Below are positions 44,973 to 59,499 of a stretch of DNA of 64,000 nt, one piece after another. Position numbers and translations under genes: made by a program. Each line of letters begins with the position of its first letter. Within the stretch, counting starts at the first letter, position 1. The notes below the pieces were generated by a model. It saw only the letters and a program-made list of their open reading frames with translations, was not told where the DNA came from and ran no database searches. Source of the DNA: Dichotomocladium elegans (lineage: Eukaryota; Mucoromycota; Mucoromycetes; Mucorales; Lichtheimiaceae); the NCBI GenBank assembly GCA_025716815.1, contig JAIXMN010000014.1, forward strand, positions 620,001-684,000, in the 5' to 3' direction.

Positions 44973-46020
44973 TTAGGGAAGGATGACATGTGAATGATTG
45001 ATTGCGGAATGATGGTGAACGTTGTTATGGCTCCTGCTGCTCCTGCTGTGGGCGGCGCTGCTGCCGTAAAGGGTGGATGTTTCAACTCCAAACTCCTCCA
45101 CATCAGCGGGAATATTAAGACTGGGTGCATCAAGAGCGCTTTGTCTCAAGACGGAGGGTGGAGTCGTGAAATATAATGGCGATGCTTGTTCTTGTTGTTG
45201 CTGTTGATGTTGGGAAGGGGGATATGTAATATTGTGTCTTTCCAGTAGCTCCTGTTGTAGCCGTAACTGTTCCTTTAGGAGAGCAACCTGTCGCTGGTGC
45301 TTCAGATTAGCTAGAGTCTCCATGTGATGGTCACGTCGATGTATCCGGAGTTGAAGCGATCCCAGACGATCTCTCAGATGCCGATTCCGCTTCTCCAGGT
45401 GGCGAATGTATTCGGATGCCTTGAAGAGAATTGTGCTTTTCGAATGATGAATGTTTTTCAGCGTGGGAATCAATTCTGTCAGTTCTTTGAAGCCATTTCG
45501 AATCGCATTGCGTCGTCGTTGTTCACTTGCAATGTGATTTGCTCGTCTCTCGTCGTCCGTCAGTCGTATTTGCTGTGTGTCTTGAGGAGTAGCTGGTCTT
45601 TGTGATTGTTGCTTTTGTTCCTGTTCTTCTACGTCTTGCGGTTCTTGTGATTTTTGGGTCTGCGGGTCGGGTAGCTTATGTATTCAATGTTAACGATGAG
45701 AACGTAAAAAGAAACGGCAGGATAAATAAGGTCCTCTTACCATTGACTGGGCCTTGAAATAAGTCTCAAGACGAAAAGACTGTTGTTTGAGGCGGTCGTC
45801 ATCATCATCGAAAAGGGGAATAGACATACAGGGCGCAGGTTCAAAAGCTAGAAATGACACAAATTGTTTAATGATACTTGTATAAATCGTGCGGGGGGGC
45901 ATATTTACTTTCAAAAAGATCTTCATAATCGGTGCTGGATGTTCCCGAGTAGAGAGAAGGCACGGTGCCATTGCTGGCTATGCTGGATGTTTTGTGCGAT
46001 GGGTCGTATTGATCATCCAT
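44973..46020 (-). CDS. bHLH-leucine-zipper transcription factor
   Basis: DNA-binding nuclear regulator of unknown target. Three exons give about 290 residues. The N terminus (MDDQYDPSHKTSS) and an acidic exon (PLFDDDDDRLKQQSF) precede a Gln/Glu-rich stretch. The basic region DDERRANHIASEQRRRNAI has the His-Glu-Arg-Arg pattern (H5, E9, R12/R13) of E-box (CACGTG-type) binders. Helix 1 is FKELTELIPTLK; the loop and helix 2 run STILFKASEYIRHLEKRN. A long heptad-type coiled coil follows (RHLRDRLGSLQLRIHRRD, then ALLKEQLRLQQELLE). The C-terminal third is poly-Gln and His/Ser-rich. The arrangement resembles fungal Ino4/MLX-type factors; the exact orthologue is undecided. Confidence 0.85.
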
Positions 46021-47745
46021 GTGTGCAAAGGAGCAAAGTGAGAAAAAAGAAGAGAGGGGAAAGGCATGTCAAATGCATTGACCGCTAATTTTATAAATCA
46101 TCGCCCGGGAAAGCCCGAACTCCGCGTATGGTTTTCACATGCCGTGTGCACCTTTTTTAAAAATCGCCCTTCATCATTTTTTTGTCTTCTGCAAGATTGA
46201 GTTGATGGGCATCATGCGAATAGCGTTACCTGCGTTGCTGAGTGCGGGGAGGGGAAGGGCTGGGTTGGGTTGAGTTGGGATTTGGTGGGGGTGGGGTGGG
46301 GGTGGAGTGGGGCAAGAAAGCGTGGAGAGACGTAGTACGGAAGGGGTGGAAGAAGGTTGTGGAGTTAAGCTGCACTCATAAAAAGGCGGGGTAATTGACT
46401 TCTTGGAGAGGTAAGCCATCCGTGGGAATGTTTCGAACAAGTATGGTCATTGCTTGAAATTCTCACATGCAACGCGGTTGGCTAGTTTATCAAAGAACCG
46501 ATCCGCTGCGATGGTTCCCCCGTCCAGAGATCAAGGCATGTCACAAAGGACGGCCAATGACTAAAAATCAGCAGCCCCGCGTAGGACAGAGTGCTTTTCT
46601 TCTTGGGCAGCAAGCGGAATCGACTTTCAACAACCTCCCTTGCTGGTGCTCCTGCAGCTGCAAAAGAGCCGAGTTATTGAACCCGCGGATATTAATATTG
46701 CGCAATCGCTTTACTGTATATCGCTTCGAATCGCCGAAGGATAATAATTGTATCCCGATAGCATACCTTTCCATGTCATCCGCACATCAAACGATCCCCT
46801 TATCACCATCATGAGACTCTATCCACTCCTTAGCCACATGCATTTTTTTACTACAGACCCTCACGATCAGTCACTTCGTGTAATAACCAAAAGATCATCC
46901 CTCCACATGAAAAAAGATACAGTCTGGGATTCGGTGGATAAACCATTAAAGCAACTAAAATTATTTACCGGATCCATTTCTCTAGCGCGCGGTAATCTCC
47001 ATCCTCAATTCGTTTTTCAGGCGCCAGGTTCGTCGTTTTCTGAGGCCTACGATAACAACCTGGTCAGAAGACGACAAACAAAGCTTTGTGTATATGATGC
47101 TTGAAAGAGCCGATTTCGGCGAGGGGGCGCAGGTGCAACGACCAGGGACAGCGTGTTTGGTTCGGGTTATTAGAACACCTTATGCTTAAAGGTGTCTAGG
47201 GTAGAAAGAACTCCCCTTCATATAGTCAAAAATGGTCAACGGGACCAAGACGGAGGTTGTGCTGCTAACGTGACATTCAGAAGCAGCGCTTTATGCACAG
47301 CAGACCTTCAGACGATCGCTGACTCCCAAATACTTTTAAGGGCGCATCAGTCGTTAGCATTGAAGCACGGGAACACGCTTGATATTTTTTCAAGAACAAT
47401 AATACATACCCATAAGCTATTACAAACAAACAAGCCCACCAGATTGACGTCTGTAATAAAAAAGCGAATCGCAAGAAGATATAATGAGCCTGTGAAAGGC
47501 CTGCTGGATATTAAGACCGTCATGATAAAAAACAGCTATATGCCAGCCATACAGAGCCACATTCCTTTCTCTACACCATCGCGTACTCATCTAAAAAAAT
47601 ACCATATGACGAAGGGATGCGTTCATTGGCGGTTGCTAGCTTTTGTTACACAAGCCCAAAATGCAGTCTGGCTTTGTTGGTATCCCGCCCTACTTTTTCT
47701 TCAGCATGAAAATAACCGCGCGCGCACAAAAGTTGTCCTTGTGCC
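46021..47745. promoter_or_regulatory. Long divergent region, bHLH / VPS13
   Basis: About 1.7 kb between divergent starts. A G-rich tract capable of forming a quadruplex is at 46287-46312. Open frames at 46467-46814 and 47192-47776 (+) have no recognised family; the latter overlaps the first VPS13 exon in another frame. Possibly holds decayed element sequence. Confidence 0.35.
46287..46312 (+). promoter_or_regulatory. Canonical G-quadruplex motif
   Basis: Runs of 5, 4, 5 and 4 Gs are separated by loops of 1, 1 and 6 bases, inside the strict G4 rule. It lies 267 bases upstream of the bHLH start codon; the G-rich strand is the non-transcribed-side plus strand. Regulatory role is inference. Confidence 0.5.
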
Positions 47746-50700
47746 ATGTTGGAATCAGTGGTTTCGACACTCTTGAATAGAGTACTAGGCTCTTATGTGT
47801 CTAATCTAAATTACAATCAGCTTCAGATTGGAATTTGGTCAGGTAGATCCATGCGTTTGCCAAAAAAAAAGTCTTGAAGGATAAACGATTGATCGTTATC
47901 TCTTCTATTTCTGCAGGCGAGGTGGTCTTGCGAAATCTCAAACTAAAACGGGAAGCACTCGATAAACTCGATCTTCCAGTGGATGTACTGGAAGGTAGTC
48001 AATCAAAACGCGAATGCAGAGCAATAAAATGAAGTCGACTCAGAAATTGTTTGTCCCTTAATTCGCAATACTACTACTAGGCTACCTCGGCGAATTGACC
48101 TTGAACATACCATGGTCAAACCTCAAAGGCAAACCGGTCATGGTTTACATTAACGATGTGCACGTCCTCGCTGTTCCTAGAAGCAAATCATCGGTAATGC
48201 GGAGACAACCAATCCATTTTGCTAAAGAGAAAACAGCAGCTATAGCTGATCGAGAATTATAGATGACAGCTGAAGAAATGGAAGAACGCGAATATCAACA
48301 GAAAATGAGAAAACTCGCCAACTCAGAGCTACTCAAAACTGCTCCACAAACCACGGACTCTACCACTGCTGCAAAAAATGAAACATTTGCAAATCAACTC
48401 ATGACAAAGATCCTCAACAATCTTCAGTTCAAGGTGACAAATATCCACGTACGCTATGAAGACGACGTGTCTGTTCCTGGCCACAGATTTGCTGCCGGTA
48501 TCACTCTTAGTGAGTTATCAGCAATTTCTACTGATGAGAACTGGATCCCGCAAACAATTGGAGATGCCGTCAACACAATACACAAGGTATTGCTAATGCT
48601 CGAGAAGTGAAGAACGAAGCTTTCCAACTGTGGGCGGCTTGATTGATGAATACCCTTTCCCAGATGGCAACGCTGGAGTCTCTTTCCATCTACTGGAATA
48701 CCGATACTCGATCGCTTGCAGGGCTTGAGGAAGAAGAAAGCAAAAATTCATTCAGAGAACTGGTAAACTTCGAGAAAGGAGAAACAGCCATTCGCTCATT
48801 GACATGAATTCATTAGATTGCTACAAAAAGTCACGTGCCTTCTGAGCATCAGTATATGCTGAAACCTGTCTCAGGAACAGGAAGGGTAACAGACGATCAG
48901 GACGAGTAGCATTTGTGCTTTTAACTTACAAATAATTGTAGATCAAAATGAATAAGAATTTTGGAGGAGAAGTACCTAAAGTAGATGCAACATTGCTGTT
49001 TGACGAATTATCCTTCGTTATCGATAATGAACAGTACCGAGACGCTGTTCTTATGGTGGACTTGTTCCATTCCTATTTGAAACGACAAAAGGTACGGGGA
49101 ACCAATTGCATGACACTGGTACTAACCATCCCATCTGATAGTACCTCCACCTCCACCCTGGTCCAGATGTCACTCCCAAATCATCACCTCTGCAATATTT
49201 CCAATTTGCAGGGAAAGCTGTCCTGTCAGAGATTCACGATCGAAACTATCGATGGACTTGGGATCATTTCAAGACTCGGCGTGATGAGAGACTTAAGTAT
49301 ATCGAGTGCTATGTGGAGAGCAAATTGAACCGCGCAACTCCAGAGCAAGAGGAAACATTAGACAACCTGGAGCACAAGCTATCCTACGAAGACATACGGT
49401 TCTATCGCAGTATTGCTAAATCGAAACTAAAGCGCGAAAAGGCTATATTGGGTAAAGATCCGGTGTTGTTAGGACTTGGACGACATGCTCACACATTGGT
49501 CATTAGCTGCAGAAGAAGAGCGACGAAAGAAAGAGGAAGCTGCGCAACATCAGAAAAACAGTGGATGGTTAAGCTCTTGGTGGTATGGGTCGGGGAACGC
49601 CGACGGCTCAAGTTCTGATACGGTATTAAAAAAAACATTATATCTCGTAAAGTTGCAATTAATTTATTTACGATAGGGCTCGGAGCTTGTCATCACCGAC
49701 GAGCAAGTGCAAGAATTCTATGATGCTATTGAATATGACGATGATAAAGCTGCGGTTGCTGCTGCAATCGACTTTCCAAAGGATGTAAGTTCACCAGTCA
49801 ACCATGATAGTCCGGAGTTAACATAATTGTTTAATAGACGATGATGTTTTGTTTAAGGACGACACTGAATACGGGCTCATTTACGGTTAAGCGCGACCCG
49901 CATTCAGAGAAACCCGTCGACGTTGTTTCCTTGGTTTTCGACACAGTATTGCTCGGTGCTACCCAATACGTCGAATCCTTTAAAGTAACAGCCGCTCTGG
50001 GTGATCTTCGTCTCTATGATGGTGTCACAAAGAACACACAGTATCGGCAACTCATTGGCGCAAAACAAAAGGCGACTGAGGAGGAGATACTGAAGCTCCG
50101 ACGACGATCCAATGTTGACCCTCAGCTGCTACGATATTCGAGCATTCAGGACCCATTTTTCTCTGTCGTTTTTGAACACAAGCCGCTTGATGGGCGTGCA
50201 GACAATGGCGTAGCGCTCATCATGCGAAATATTGACATAGCGTATAATCCACTCATCATACGTGAGGTTATCAGCTTTTTCCGCCCCCCCGAAACCAGTG
50301 CAGACAGCATCAATGCACTGATAGAAGTGGCTGGGGATACCTTCGAGGATTTGAAAAACCAGACCCGTGTGAACTTGGAATATGCACTTGAGAATCACAC
50401 TACGCTAGATTTACGAGTAGATATGGACGCGCCTGTTATTGTGATTCCAGAAGAGTGAGTTTAAACTGTTTATTGTGAAAATACGCTGCTAGACATATCT
50501 TTTATTAGTTGCACTGCATCAGACTCTCGTGGAATTGTCCTTGACGCCGGTCATATCAACATCGAAAGTAAACTTGCACCACCCGAAGTTGTCAAACAGA
50601 TGAAAAACAAGCGAGCAGCAGACTATACAACAGAGGATTACGTCGAGTTCCGGTCGCTTATGTACGACAAATTTACCGTTCACTTGACACAGACTAAGAT

Positions 50701-53700
50701 CGTTATCGGTGAATCCGTTCGGACCTGCCTTGAGCAGGTCCGAAATCCAATTCCGGAAAACAATTATATGCATTTTGTCGACCGTATCGACATGACATTT
50801 TTACTGGAGATGTGCATTGTACAGAACTCACCAGAAATGTGCAACTTTAAAATGTCTGGTCATCTGCCGTTGCTTTCTGTGAACTTTTCGGACACGAAAT
50901 ACCGCAGTATTATGCAAATTCCCAAGCTCATTGAAGCTTCGGGGATCATCAGCAATAATACTCAGGATGTACCCGCCTCAACCAATGAATATGATGGACT
51001 GCATGAACACCCTAATCACGAAATATCAGATACGAGAAGAAGATCAAACTTCATGCACACTAAACTCTGGAATCAAGAAGAAGAGTATGTTCTTGAGAGC
51101 GACACTGAGGATACATCAAGTGATCGTCTTGGGAACACCAATACCGCTCCCTCATCTATTTCAGTCATGTCCACAAGAAACAAAAAACAGCCTAACAGCA
51201 ACCAACGTATCTTCGAGCTCAACTTCCGGGTGGACATGGTACGCGCCAACATCTTAGAGGCTCAAGGACCACGTAAGGAACTGCTACTTTGCGATCTTGT
51301 CCTCCAGCATTTATCGGTAGATTATTGTCTGCGGCCGTTCGATATGTTCGTTAACCTTTCCCTCAAATCGCTGGCGGTGATGGACCGAATGGAACATGGC
51401 AATGAGTTTAAATTTCTGGCTACCTCCGATCAAGATGTGCTGCATTTCGGAGAATCATCTCCTTCCGAAAGTGCCAAAGACCTTGTAAACGTCGAGTATA
51501 TTCGGGTAGTTAGAACAAGTCCAGAGTACCTGACAAAGTACAGCGGCATGGATCAAACTGTTTCTGTTGCCTTGTCTACGCTCAATTTCATCGTCACTCG
51601 AAGCTCCGTCTTGACTTTACACAACTTTGTGCTAAACACCTTTGTAACGAATGAGAATGAGGAAATGAATCTCGGGACTTTCAATACGCATCAACAAAGC
51701 CAAACATTCGATCTCGAGCAGCAAAAGGAGGTACAAACGTCAAAGCGTCCGATGGCTGAAGAACAAAGCATCCGTGTGACTCTGTTGCTTGACAGCGTCA
51801 ACTTTATTTTTAACAATGACGGAGTGCGGATTGCAACAGCTGAGCTTTCACATGGCGATATGACGATCGTTATTCAGAACGCCACAACGAAGGTTGCTGC
51901 CAAATTTGCTAATTTGACCTTGACGGATGATCTGAGTTCCCAGCTCAGCAAGAATGGTGAAGATGGGCATCCAGCATATAGTAACCAAATTCTGACTATC
52001 CAAGGTGAAGAGTTGATCGACTTCCGCTATGAAACATACCTCCATGACGAAGCTAGCTATCCTGGTTATGATCAATCTGTTTTTGTTCGCATGGGATCAG
52101 CTCAATTCACGTTCAGAGAGGAGCCTGTAAAGCAGCTTTTGCTCTTCCTGAGTAAGTTTGCTGCAATGAAATCCGTCTATGATCGTGCGCGACAGGCCGC
52201 ACTTGAATCAGCACATCAATTCCAGCAATCAGCGACCAAGATACATTTTGACGTGATCATCAAGACACCGGTAGTCTTATTTCCTCAGATGCACCAAAAT
52301 CCTAAAGACATGGTGGTGGCATATCTAGGCGAAATCGGTATCTCAAATGAGTTTGTGGAAGAAGATGGAGGCATCTTAAATGTCACCACGGCCGGTATTC
52401 GATCAATTAGCTTAACGTCAAAATATTACCTTCCCGGAACCACAGCCGACCGGCAGCAAATTCAAAGCCTCCCAATTGTCGACAAGATTGATATCACCTT
52501 TGACATTAAGAGCCTTCATGATCCGCCCAAGGATGCTAGACCCGACATTGATATGGTGGGGACTATCAGTGACGTTAGAATGCACCTGACCGATCGTCAG
52601 TTTACATTCTTGATTGATGCTGCCAATATGTTTTCCCGTGTATTCTCAGAACCTCCAGCATCGTCGCAAAAAGATTCACCTCAATCGCTTGGTTCGAATA
52701 CCACCTCCCAAAAAGAAGTTCAAGTGGCACGCAGACAATCACAAGTTGTTCCCCCAAAAATCAGCTCACTTGATCAGCCTCGACTTCGTATGGCCCTCAC
52801 GGCAAAGACGATTGGACTCAACCTTTATATGCCTGGTCAGACAAACCCTGTTATCGGCCTTTCCCGCATTGCGCTTAGCCAAAGTTCTATGCAGCTCTCC
52901 ATGTTTAAGGACAATACCCTCAAGATTGATATGAAGGTCACATCCATGACTGTAAATGATACAAGGCCTAATGTCAAGAGCAAGTTTAAAGAGATTATGC
53001 CTTCCGCTGGAAATGATCATCATTTTCAGATGGAATTGGATATCTCGGCTCCCGAACCGAATCGTAATGCCATCGCCTTTATAACATTGACTGACCCAAA
53101 GATTGTCTTGTCACTTGATCATTCATTCTTATTGTTCCGCTTCTTCATGACACCATTCACCCCTAGAGCAGACAGTATCTCTGCCCGGAAGAGCGACTCA
53201 AGCCCTCAAACAGCTGATCGAAATAATGAGGAAGAAGATTCAGGAGCCATGTCGATATCCTTCAGAGTCAATATTATGAATCCCGAATTCATCCTTCTTG
53301 CCAATCCGGATGATATTGCGTCTGAAGCAGTAGTTTTGTCTGCAGATGAGTTTGCCTTTTCGCGCCAGACTGTCATGTCGCTAGCCGCGCGTCAAATTGG
53401 CATGTTTTTGTGTCGGATGGATATGCGCCAGACATCAACATTGCGCTTCATCCAGCCTTTTGATGTGACCTTGTCCATGAACAACAACGCCGCGACAGCC
53501 CATCCCAAAACCGAATTAGAGGTGGACGTAGAAGCACTAGTTCTTCGGCTTTCGTCCCGCGATGCGCTGCTTGTAACCGACATTTTCAACAAGGCTTTTG
53601 AACTATACAATGCAGCAATAAAAGACAATTACGGACCTACAAAACTAATGGACACTTCCCAGCAATTGTCCAGCGAAATGGATACCATTGTCAATACTGT

Positions 53701-56700
53701 GGAGCAGACACTCATGGATGAATCAGCAAGTATTTTCCAAGTTAATTGATAGACATGCGCTTATTTCGATTTGATAGCTGCGAGCATCATTCCAGGGGCT
53801 TCAGATCATTTTAATTGAAGAGGTACATGAAATGCCTATGGTTGATATCAATCTTAAGGCTTTCAGCGTCAATGTCGCCAACTGGTCTCGTTCGGTAGGT
53901 AATGTATGAAAGCTTCAGGCCTTGACACTAATTAAATTGTGGATAGCTTTCCGTTGATGTTTCTTTATCTTCATATATGAATTATTTTAACATCAAAAAT
54001 TCACACTGGGAACCACTTATCGAGCCTTGGGATTTTAAGGTGCAGCTCTCCCGAAGGAGCACAAAGCCTGAAGACCCGTTACAGATCAGGCTGATATCTG
54101 ATTACGATCTTAATGTCAATATCACACATACCCTTCTCGAGACCGCACTAGCAACATTAACATTGCTGGACAAACAGAAAGAGGTTCGATCTTGGCAGTC
54201 AGCCAAAATGGGTTTGGCTAACATGTAGACATTTGATATAGCTTGCATTCAGTGGTGAACGTGGTAGTGTAGCACCTTATCGCATTCGGAATTGTACAGG
54301 TTACCGAATCCACGTGTGGAATGCACAAAATGCAGGAAGCGGTGGTCCAGACGTCAAGATACTCGAAGACGGTGCAGAGATGGCGTGGTGGTTTGAAGAC
54401 TGGCGAGAACGTCGCGAGGTAGGACACAATGAGCTTTCACTGCTCCTGCCTCATAAGACGACTTATATCTCTCCTGATAGACTACTGCTGTCAGTAACAA
54501 TATGCTTTGCGTGCAGCTTGACTGTGCTCTTTGGGAGACATTGCGGAATATTTCTGTCGATACTCAAGGGGAACATATGTTTAGCCTGCGACCTCGAATC
54601 CAGGATGTTCAGCACCGTATTGTCTTTGATTGCAAACTTGTGAACAATCTCAAGATTGTCACGATTCGCTCAACCATGACCATCGAGAATAATACTTTAT
54701 TACCGATTGATCTGGCTATTTTGGACGCTTCCGGAATGGCGATTGATGGGCCGATCGTTAAGATTGGTAAGTAGAACGAATAGTATTGATCCTTGCATTT
54801 TCCAATGTTGACCATTTATAGCGCCTGGTGAGAATTATGCTCTTCCTATCGAGAAAGCCTATCATAACCGGTTTTGCGTCCGACCAGATGGTAAATATAC
54901 ATAATCTACACTTTAGCAAATACTCATTGACTTGCTTGTGGCAATAGCTGGCTTCGGGTATACCTGGACGAAAGGAGGATTGCACTGGAAGGATTTTGTC
55001 AGGAACAATGATAAAACAACCTCCATCATGTGCCGTGCAAGAAACGGAGATATGCCCAATTTCTTCTTCCAAGTTCATGCTCGCCTCGACAAGAAAGATA
55101 TTCTGTTTGGGCACTATCCAGTAATGTCTATTCGATTGAGTGCACCCATAGAAATCGAAAATCTGTTGCCCCACTCGTTCAACTTCAGAATCATTGATAA
55201 GACTGCACGACAAGATTTCAGCTCATTTTTGAGAAAAGGCGGGACAACGCCTATTCATGTCATCGAGAATGGACACTTACTCTTAATCAACATATCCTTA
55301 ATCGATTCAGGTGGAGCTACCAAGATTTCTTTTGGCTTTATTGCTACCAGGACAAAGAATTCCCTTTACTTATAAATTTTATTATAGGATATGTTAGTAA
55401 CGAATTCGCGATTATAAACACAAGAGGCACAGACGATTTGGATCTGGATGACACCATACAACTGACTAGCAGTGATGACTCCCGCCTCACCTTGCGCATC
55501 AATACCATGTGAGCTTTATGAATTCTGGTGTACGCAGGTCATTTATTGAGCTAACCATTGATCAGTGATATACCCGAGTCGGGTGGAGCTAAAAAGTATG
55601 TTATCTATTGCCCTTACGTGGTGATGAACAAATCAGGTTGTGCCATCTCAATCAAAACCAAGCCTGCCTGGCAAAGTTCCATGTTTTCCGGGTCAAATGG
55701 ACCGTCCATTTTCAAAGTGGATAGCAAGGTGATGGGATAGGTGTCGCAGTTTTGACATTTCTGCTTATATAATATATAGCCTGAGCCGTACATGCTATCA
55801 TACCCGAAACGCGATAATGGTAACCGGTCATTGATCCAAGTTGGAGGTTCGGATTGGAGTGAGGTAAATTTTAAGAGCGAATTATCAGACACTGGATAAC
55901 TAACTGGCGCTGCTTGCCTAATGGATCGATAGCCGATAAGCTTTGAAGCCGTTGGGAGCTCTCATGGGATCGCTCTACCGAAGGGCCCTCAGGGGACCGA
56001 CGAAATTCATATAGGCATAAATGTTCAGGAAGGCCATGGAAAGGTAAAACTGCATCTGTTCCCAACCAAAGTAACGTACCTTACTTTCTTGCGCAGTACA
56101 AGCTGACAAAGATTGTCACATTTACACCTCGCTTTGTCCTAATTAACCGGATGATCGATGATATACGATATCGAGAGCCAGAGACACGAATCGACCATAT
56201 TCTGGAGGCTGGACAAAGAATATCCTTGCATCAGCTACGGCGAAATACCGAAAAGCAATTATCGGTCAAGTTACCAGGAATCAATAACACATGGTAGGCT
56301 TTTACACTGAACTTTCCGAAAGCACGCAATCTAATGTTGATGCATATAGGTCTGCACCATTCAACATTCAAGATATTGGCATAACCCACGTTCGACTTGA
56401 CAGCGCAGACGGCTCCACCGTAGCGCTGATGCGGGTGACGATCGTCCTCGAGAATGCAACTGTATTTATCATATTGCAAAAAGAGGAAGACAATGCTTGG
56501 CCATATCTTTTAGTCAACGATACTGAAGAAGATATGACCTTTTATCAAGAGGTACAATGGTTTGAGTATGTAATATGGGAATTTTATTAATCAGGACCCA
56601 GGATTCTGTCATTCTCCGAGACGATTATGCCGATCCTCGGCTGCGCAACCACAAGACCAAGCGCTATCGTCTACCTGCTGGTCAATCTGTACCTTATTCG

Positions 56701-59392
56701 TGGGATATGCCAGCTTTAAAAAGCAAGAGGATCATCTTGAATATCTTTGGTCGGGAGCGGGCAATCAGTATGCAGGAGATTGGCAGCCAGCCTCCTTTCC
56801 GACATCAAGTACGTTGCTGTTACTAAGGTACGCTTAAGAACTAAGACTGATCGTTTTTTGTTCGCGGAATAGGGACGTGACGGCGGTACAGCAATTACGG
56901 AGATTGATGTCAAGACCCACCGCACAGCGCAAGTGCTTTACCTTACTCCGTACAACCCCTCCATGAGCTATTTCCAGCCTCTTTCGTCACAAGTGTCGTT
57001 AGCTTCATCATCTTCGCAAGAGCTTGCGACGAAGGAAGGATTTCGTACTGCAAACGTGAACACTGTAGTAAATTTTGTCATGGAGATCAAGTTTAGACAA
57101 ATTGGAATATCTCTGGTGAACAGAAAGCTTCAGGTAAAATTATGGATATAACGAGTGGATCTTCCACAATGTATTTATTGTTTATAAATAGGAGCTTGTA
57201 TATACCACTTTCCGAGGCTTTGAGCTCAAACTAACCGACTCAACCATGTATCAGTCAATCCGCTGGAATATTCTCTGGGTCCAGGTATATGTAAAAATTC
57301 ATTCCGTTGCGAAGCTCGTTTTAACGACCAATCCGCATAGATCGATAACCAGCTTCATGGCACCCTATTTCCCATCCTTCTATATCCAACTACAATGACT
57401 AGAGAAAACAGCCAAGAAATAGTCCCTACCTTCCAGCTTGGTCTCGATAGGGTGAAGGACGACTGTGAGTATAACTGCTACAACTGCCGATTGCGAGTTG
57501 ACAAGTTCGTTTCATCACTGTAGCACACGGCGTCCTTTACTTCAAGTACTTCTCCGTATTACTACAAGAAATGAGCCTTGAAATGGATGAAGGGTTTATA
57601 TTTGCTGTCATGGACTTTTTCACGTTTAGCGACGTAGCACCGGTCGAAGGTGAAGATGAGGAGTAAGTTCTATCGTAAATAGAATCTCAAAGATAAAATT
57701 GCTCATGGCAGCATCGATTATAGAAATCAATGGGTATACAGCGCAGATGTGCCTGACGTCAATCCTCCCAACAACGAGACACAGTTATACTTTGAGATGC
57801 TCAATATCCAACCTATTGGATTCAGCCTCTCATTTGTGAGGACCAATCAGGCCAACAGCGAGGATGAAAGAAGTTCTGCCTTGGCCAAGTTGGAGTCTGG
57901 CTATAATCCAGTTCTGGACTATGCTCTTAATGTGGTTACTATGGCACTTGGAAACATCAATGTAAGTCATACATGTGCATTGAAGAGTGACCCACTTCTC
58001 ACACATTTTGACCGCAAGGGCGCGTCCTTGCGATTTAACGCATTGGCTGTCGAGAATTTGCGAGGCAGCGCAGCTGATCTTGGAAGTCGGATTACCTTGC
58101 ATTACAGTGACCAGTTTGTCAATCAGTTTCACCGTCTTATTGGCTCGGCAGACTTTCTTGGGAATCCTGGTATAGTCCATCTCTTGATATACGTCCAAAC
58201 AAACAAGTTGCTAATCATATGATAATCCGAACAGTGGGTCTGTTTAACAGCGTCAGCTCTGGGGTGGCAGAATTGTTCTATGAGCCGTGGCAAGGGATCA
58301 TATACAGTGACCGACCTCATGACCTAGGAGTTGGCATTGCAAGGGTAAGCAAGAAGGAATGGATGCAAAAGACCCAAACGAGCTGAACTAAAAGGAAAAT
58401 CCATTTGTATGCACAAAGGGCGTAAGCGGGTTCTTTACGAAGAGCGTTTATGGAGTCACGGACAGCTTCACAAAACTTACGGGGAGCCTTGGCAAGGGAT
58501 TATCAGCCGCCACCTTGGACAGACGATACCAAGACCGCCGCATGATGAATATGGCCAAAAACCGGCCCAAGCACGCGTTTAGCGGTGTAATGCAAGGCAC
58601 AAATGCCTTTGCCAGCGGCATTGCGAGCGGAGTAGCTGGCCTTGTAGTACAGCCCATGGAAGGTATCTCGAAGCAAGGTGTAAGCGGACTATTTACAGGC
58701 ATTGGCAAGGGTCTGGTTGGGTAAGTTGCTGAGGCAATGAACACGAGTATGGCGTACATCGTACATGTACTTACCCAAGAGCACCGGTTTCTTTTTTTTT
58801 TCCTGTTGGTATTTAGTGCTGTGACGAAGCCGGTGGTAGGCATGTTTGACTTTGCTAGCAATGTGACGGAAGGAATCCGAAACACAGCAAGTTCCACAGA
58901 TACAAACGATATTACCCGGATCCGACATCCACGATTTATTGGACAAGATGGCATCTTGCGGGTAATTAGGCCGCTAGGAGTAGATGAAGGACGCACATTT
59001 GGAACTCACTGGCTACATGTATACGTTATTTCTAGCCATTTAATCCCCAAGAGGCGCGGGCACAAGGCTGGCTTAAGGACGTGGCAGATGGGGCTTACAT
59101 GCTTGACGTATACATTTCGCACTGCCCAGTCCAGTCAGACGAGCGTGTGGCGATCCTCACATCGAATCGGTTGATGCTGATCCGGACACGGCCCTTAGCA
59201 GTCGAGTGGCAGGAGCCGTTTACGGAGATTCAGACAATCAGAGCAGAGGCGACGGGGATTGCTATCTACTTACGCAGCATGAGTTGGGAGCCCTTCTTGG
59301 TGATCCCGGACAAAAGGATGCGGGAGTCATTCTTCAAAAAGATTGAGGAGGCAGTTGCTAAGTACAATGCAAAGCGAAGGCCTGATTTTTAG
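47746..59392 (+). CDS. VPS13: VPS13 bridge-type lipid transfer protein
   Basis: Rod-like lipid channel at organelle contact sites. About 40 short exons and one large exon (50516-53749) give roughly 3,000 residues, as expected for the family. The start is [20 protein letters not shown]. The chorein domain continues [38 protein letters not shown] and NIHVRYEDD. Repeating beta-groove segments follow ([36 protein letters not shown]). The VAB/SHR-BD region lies around 54.9-56.9 kb ([27 protein letters not shown]). The ATG2-C-like helices contain [20 protein letters not shown], and the C-terminal PH-like domain contains [20 protein letters not shown]. The frame near 49458 needs a 55-base intron, which gives [11 protein letters not shown]. 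No defect found. Confidence 0.95.
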
Positions 59393-59499
59393 CATACACG
59401 TACAGTATAGTGAAGCGTATGACGAGAAATAAATGGCGTGAATACGTTTAGAGACCGATTGGGGCATACATTGCTTAGCGCCCCTTGTGCTGGTAGTGC

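Noticed and set aside
47192..47776. 194-codon plus-strand open frame upstream of VPS13
   Set aside because: It overlaps the first VPS13 exon in another frame, and no family or neighbouring exons were recognised. Kept only as intergenic content.
49458..49512. Apparent frameshift, or a 21-base intron, in VPS13
   Set aside because: A normal 55-base GT-AG intron ending at the CATTAG acceptor restores the frame.
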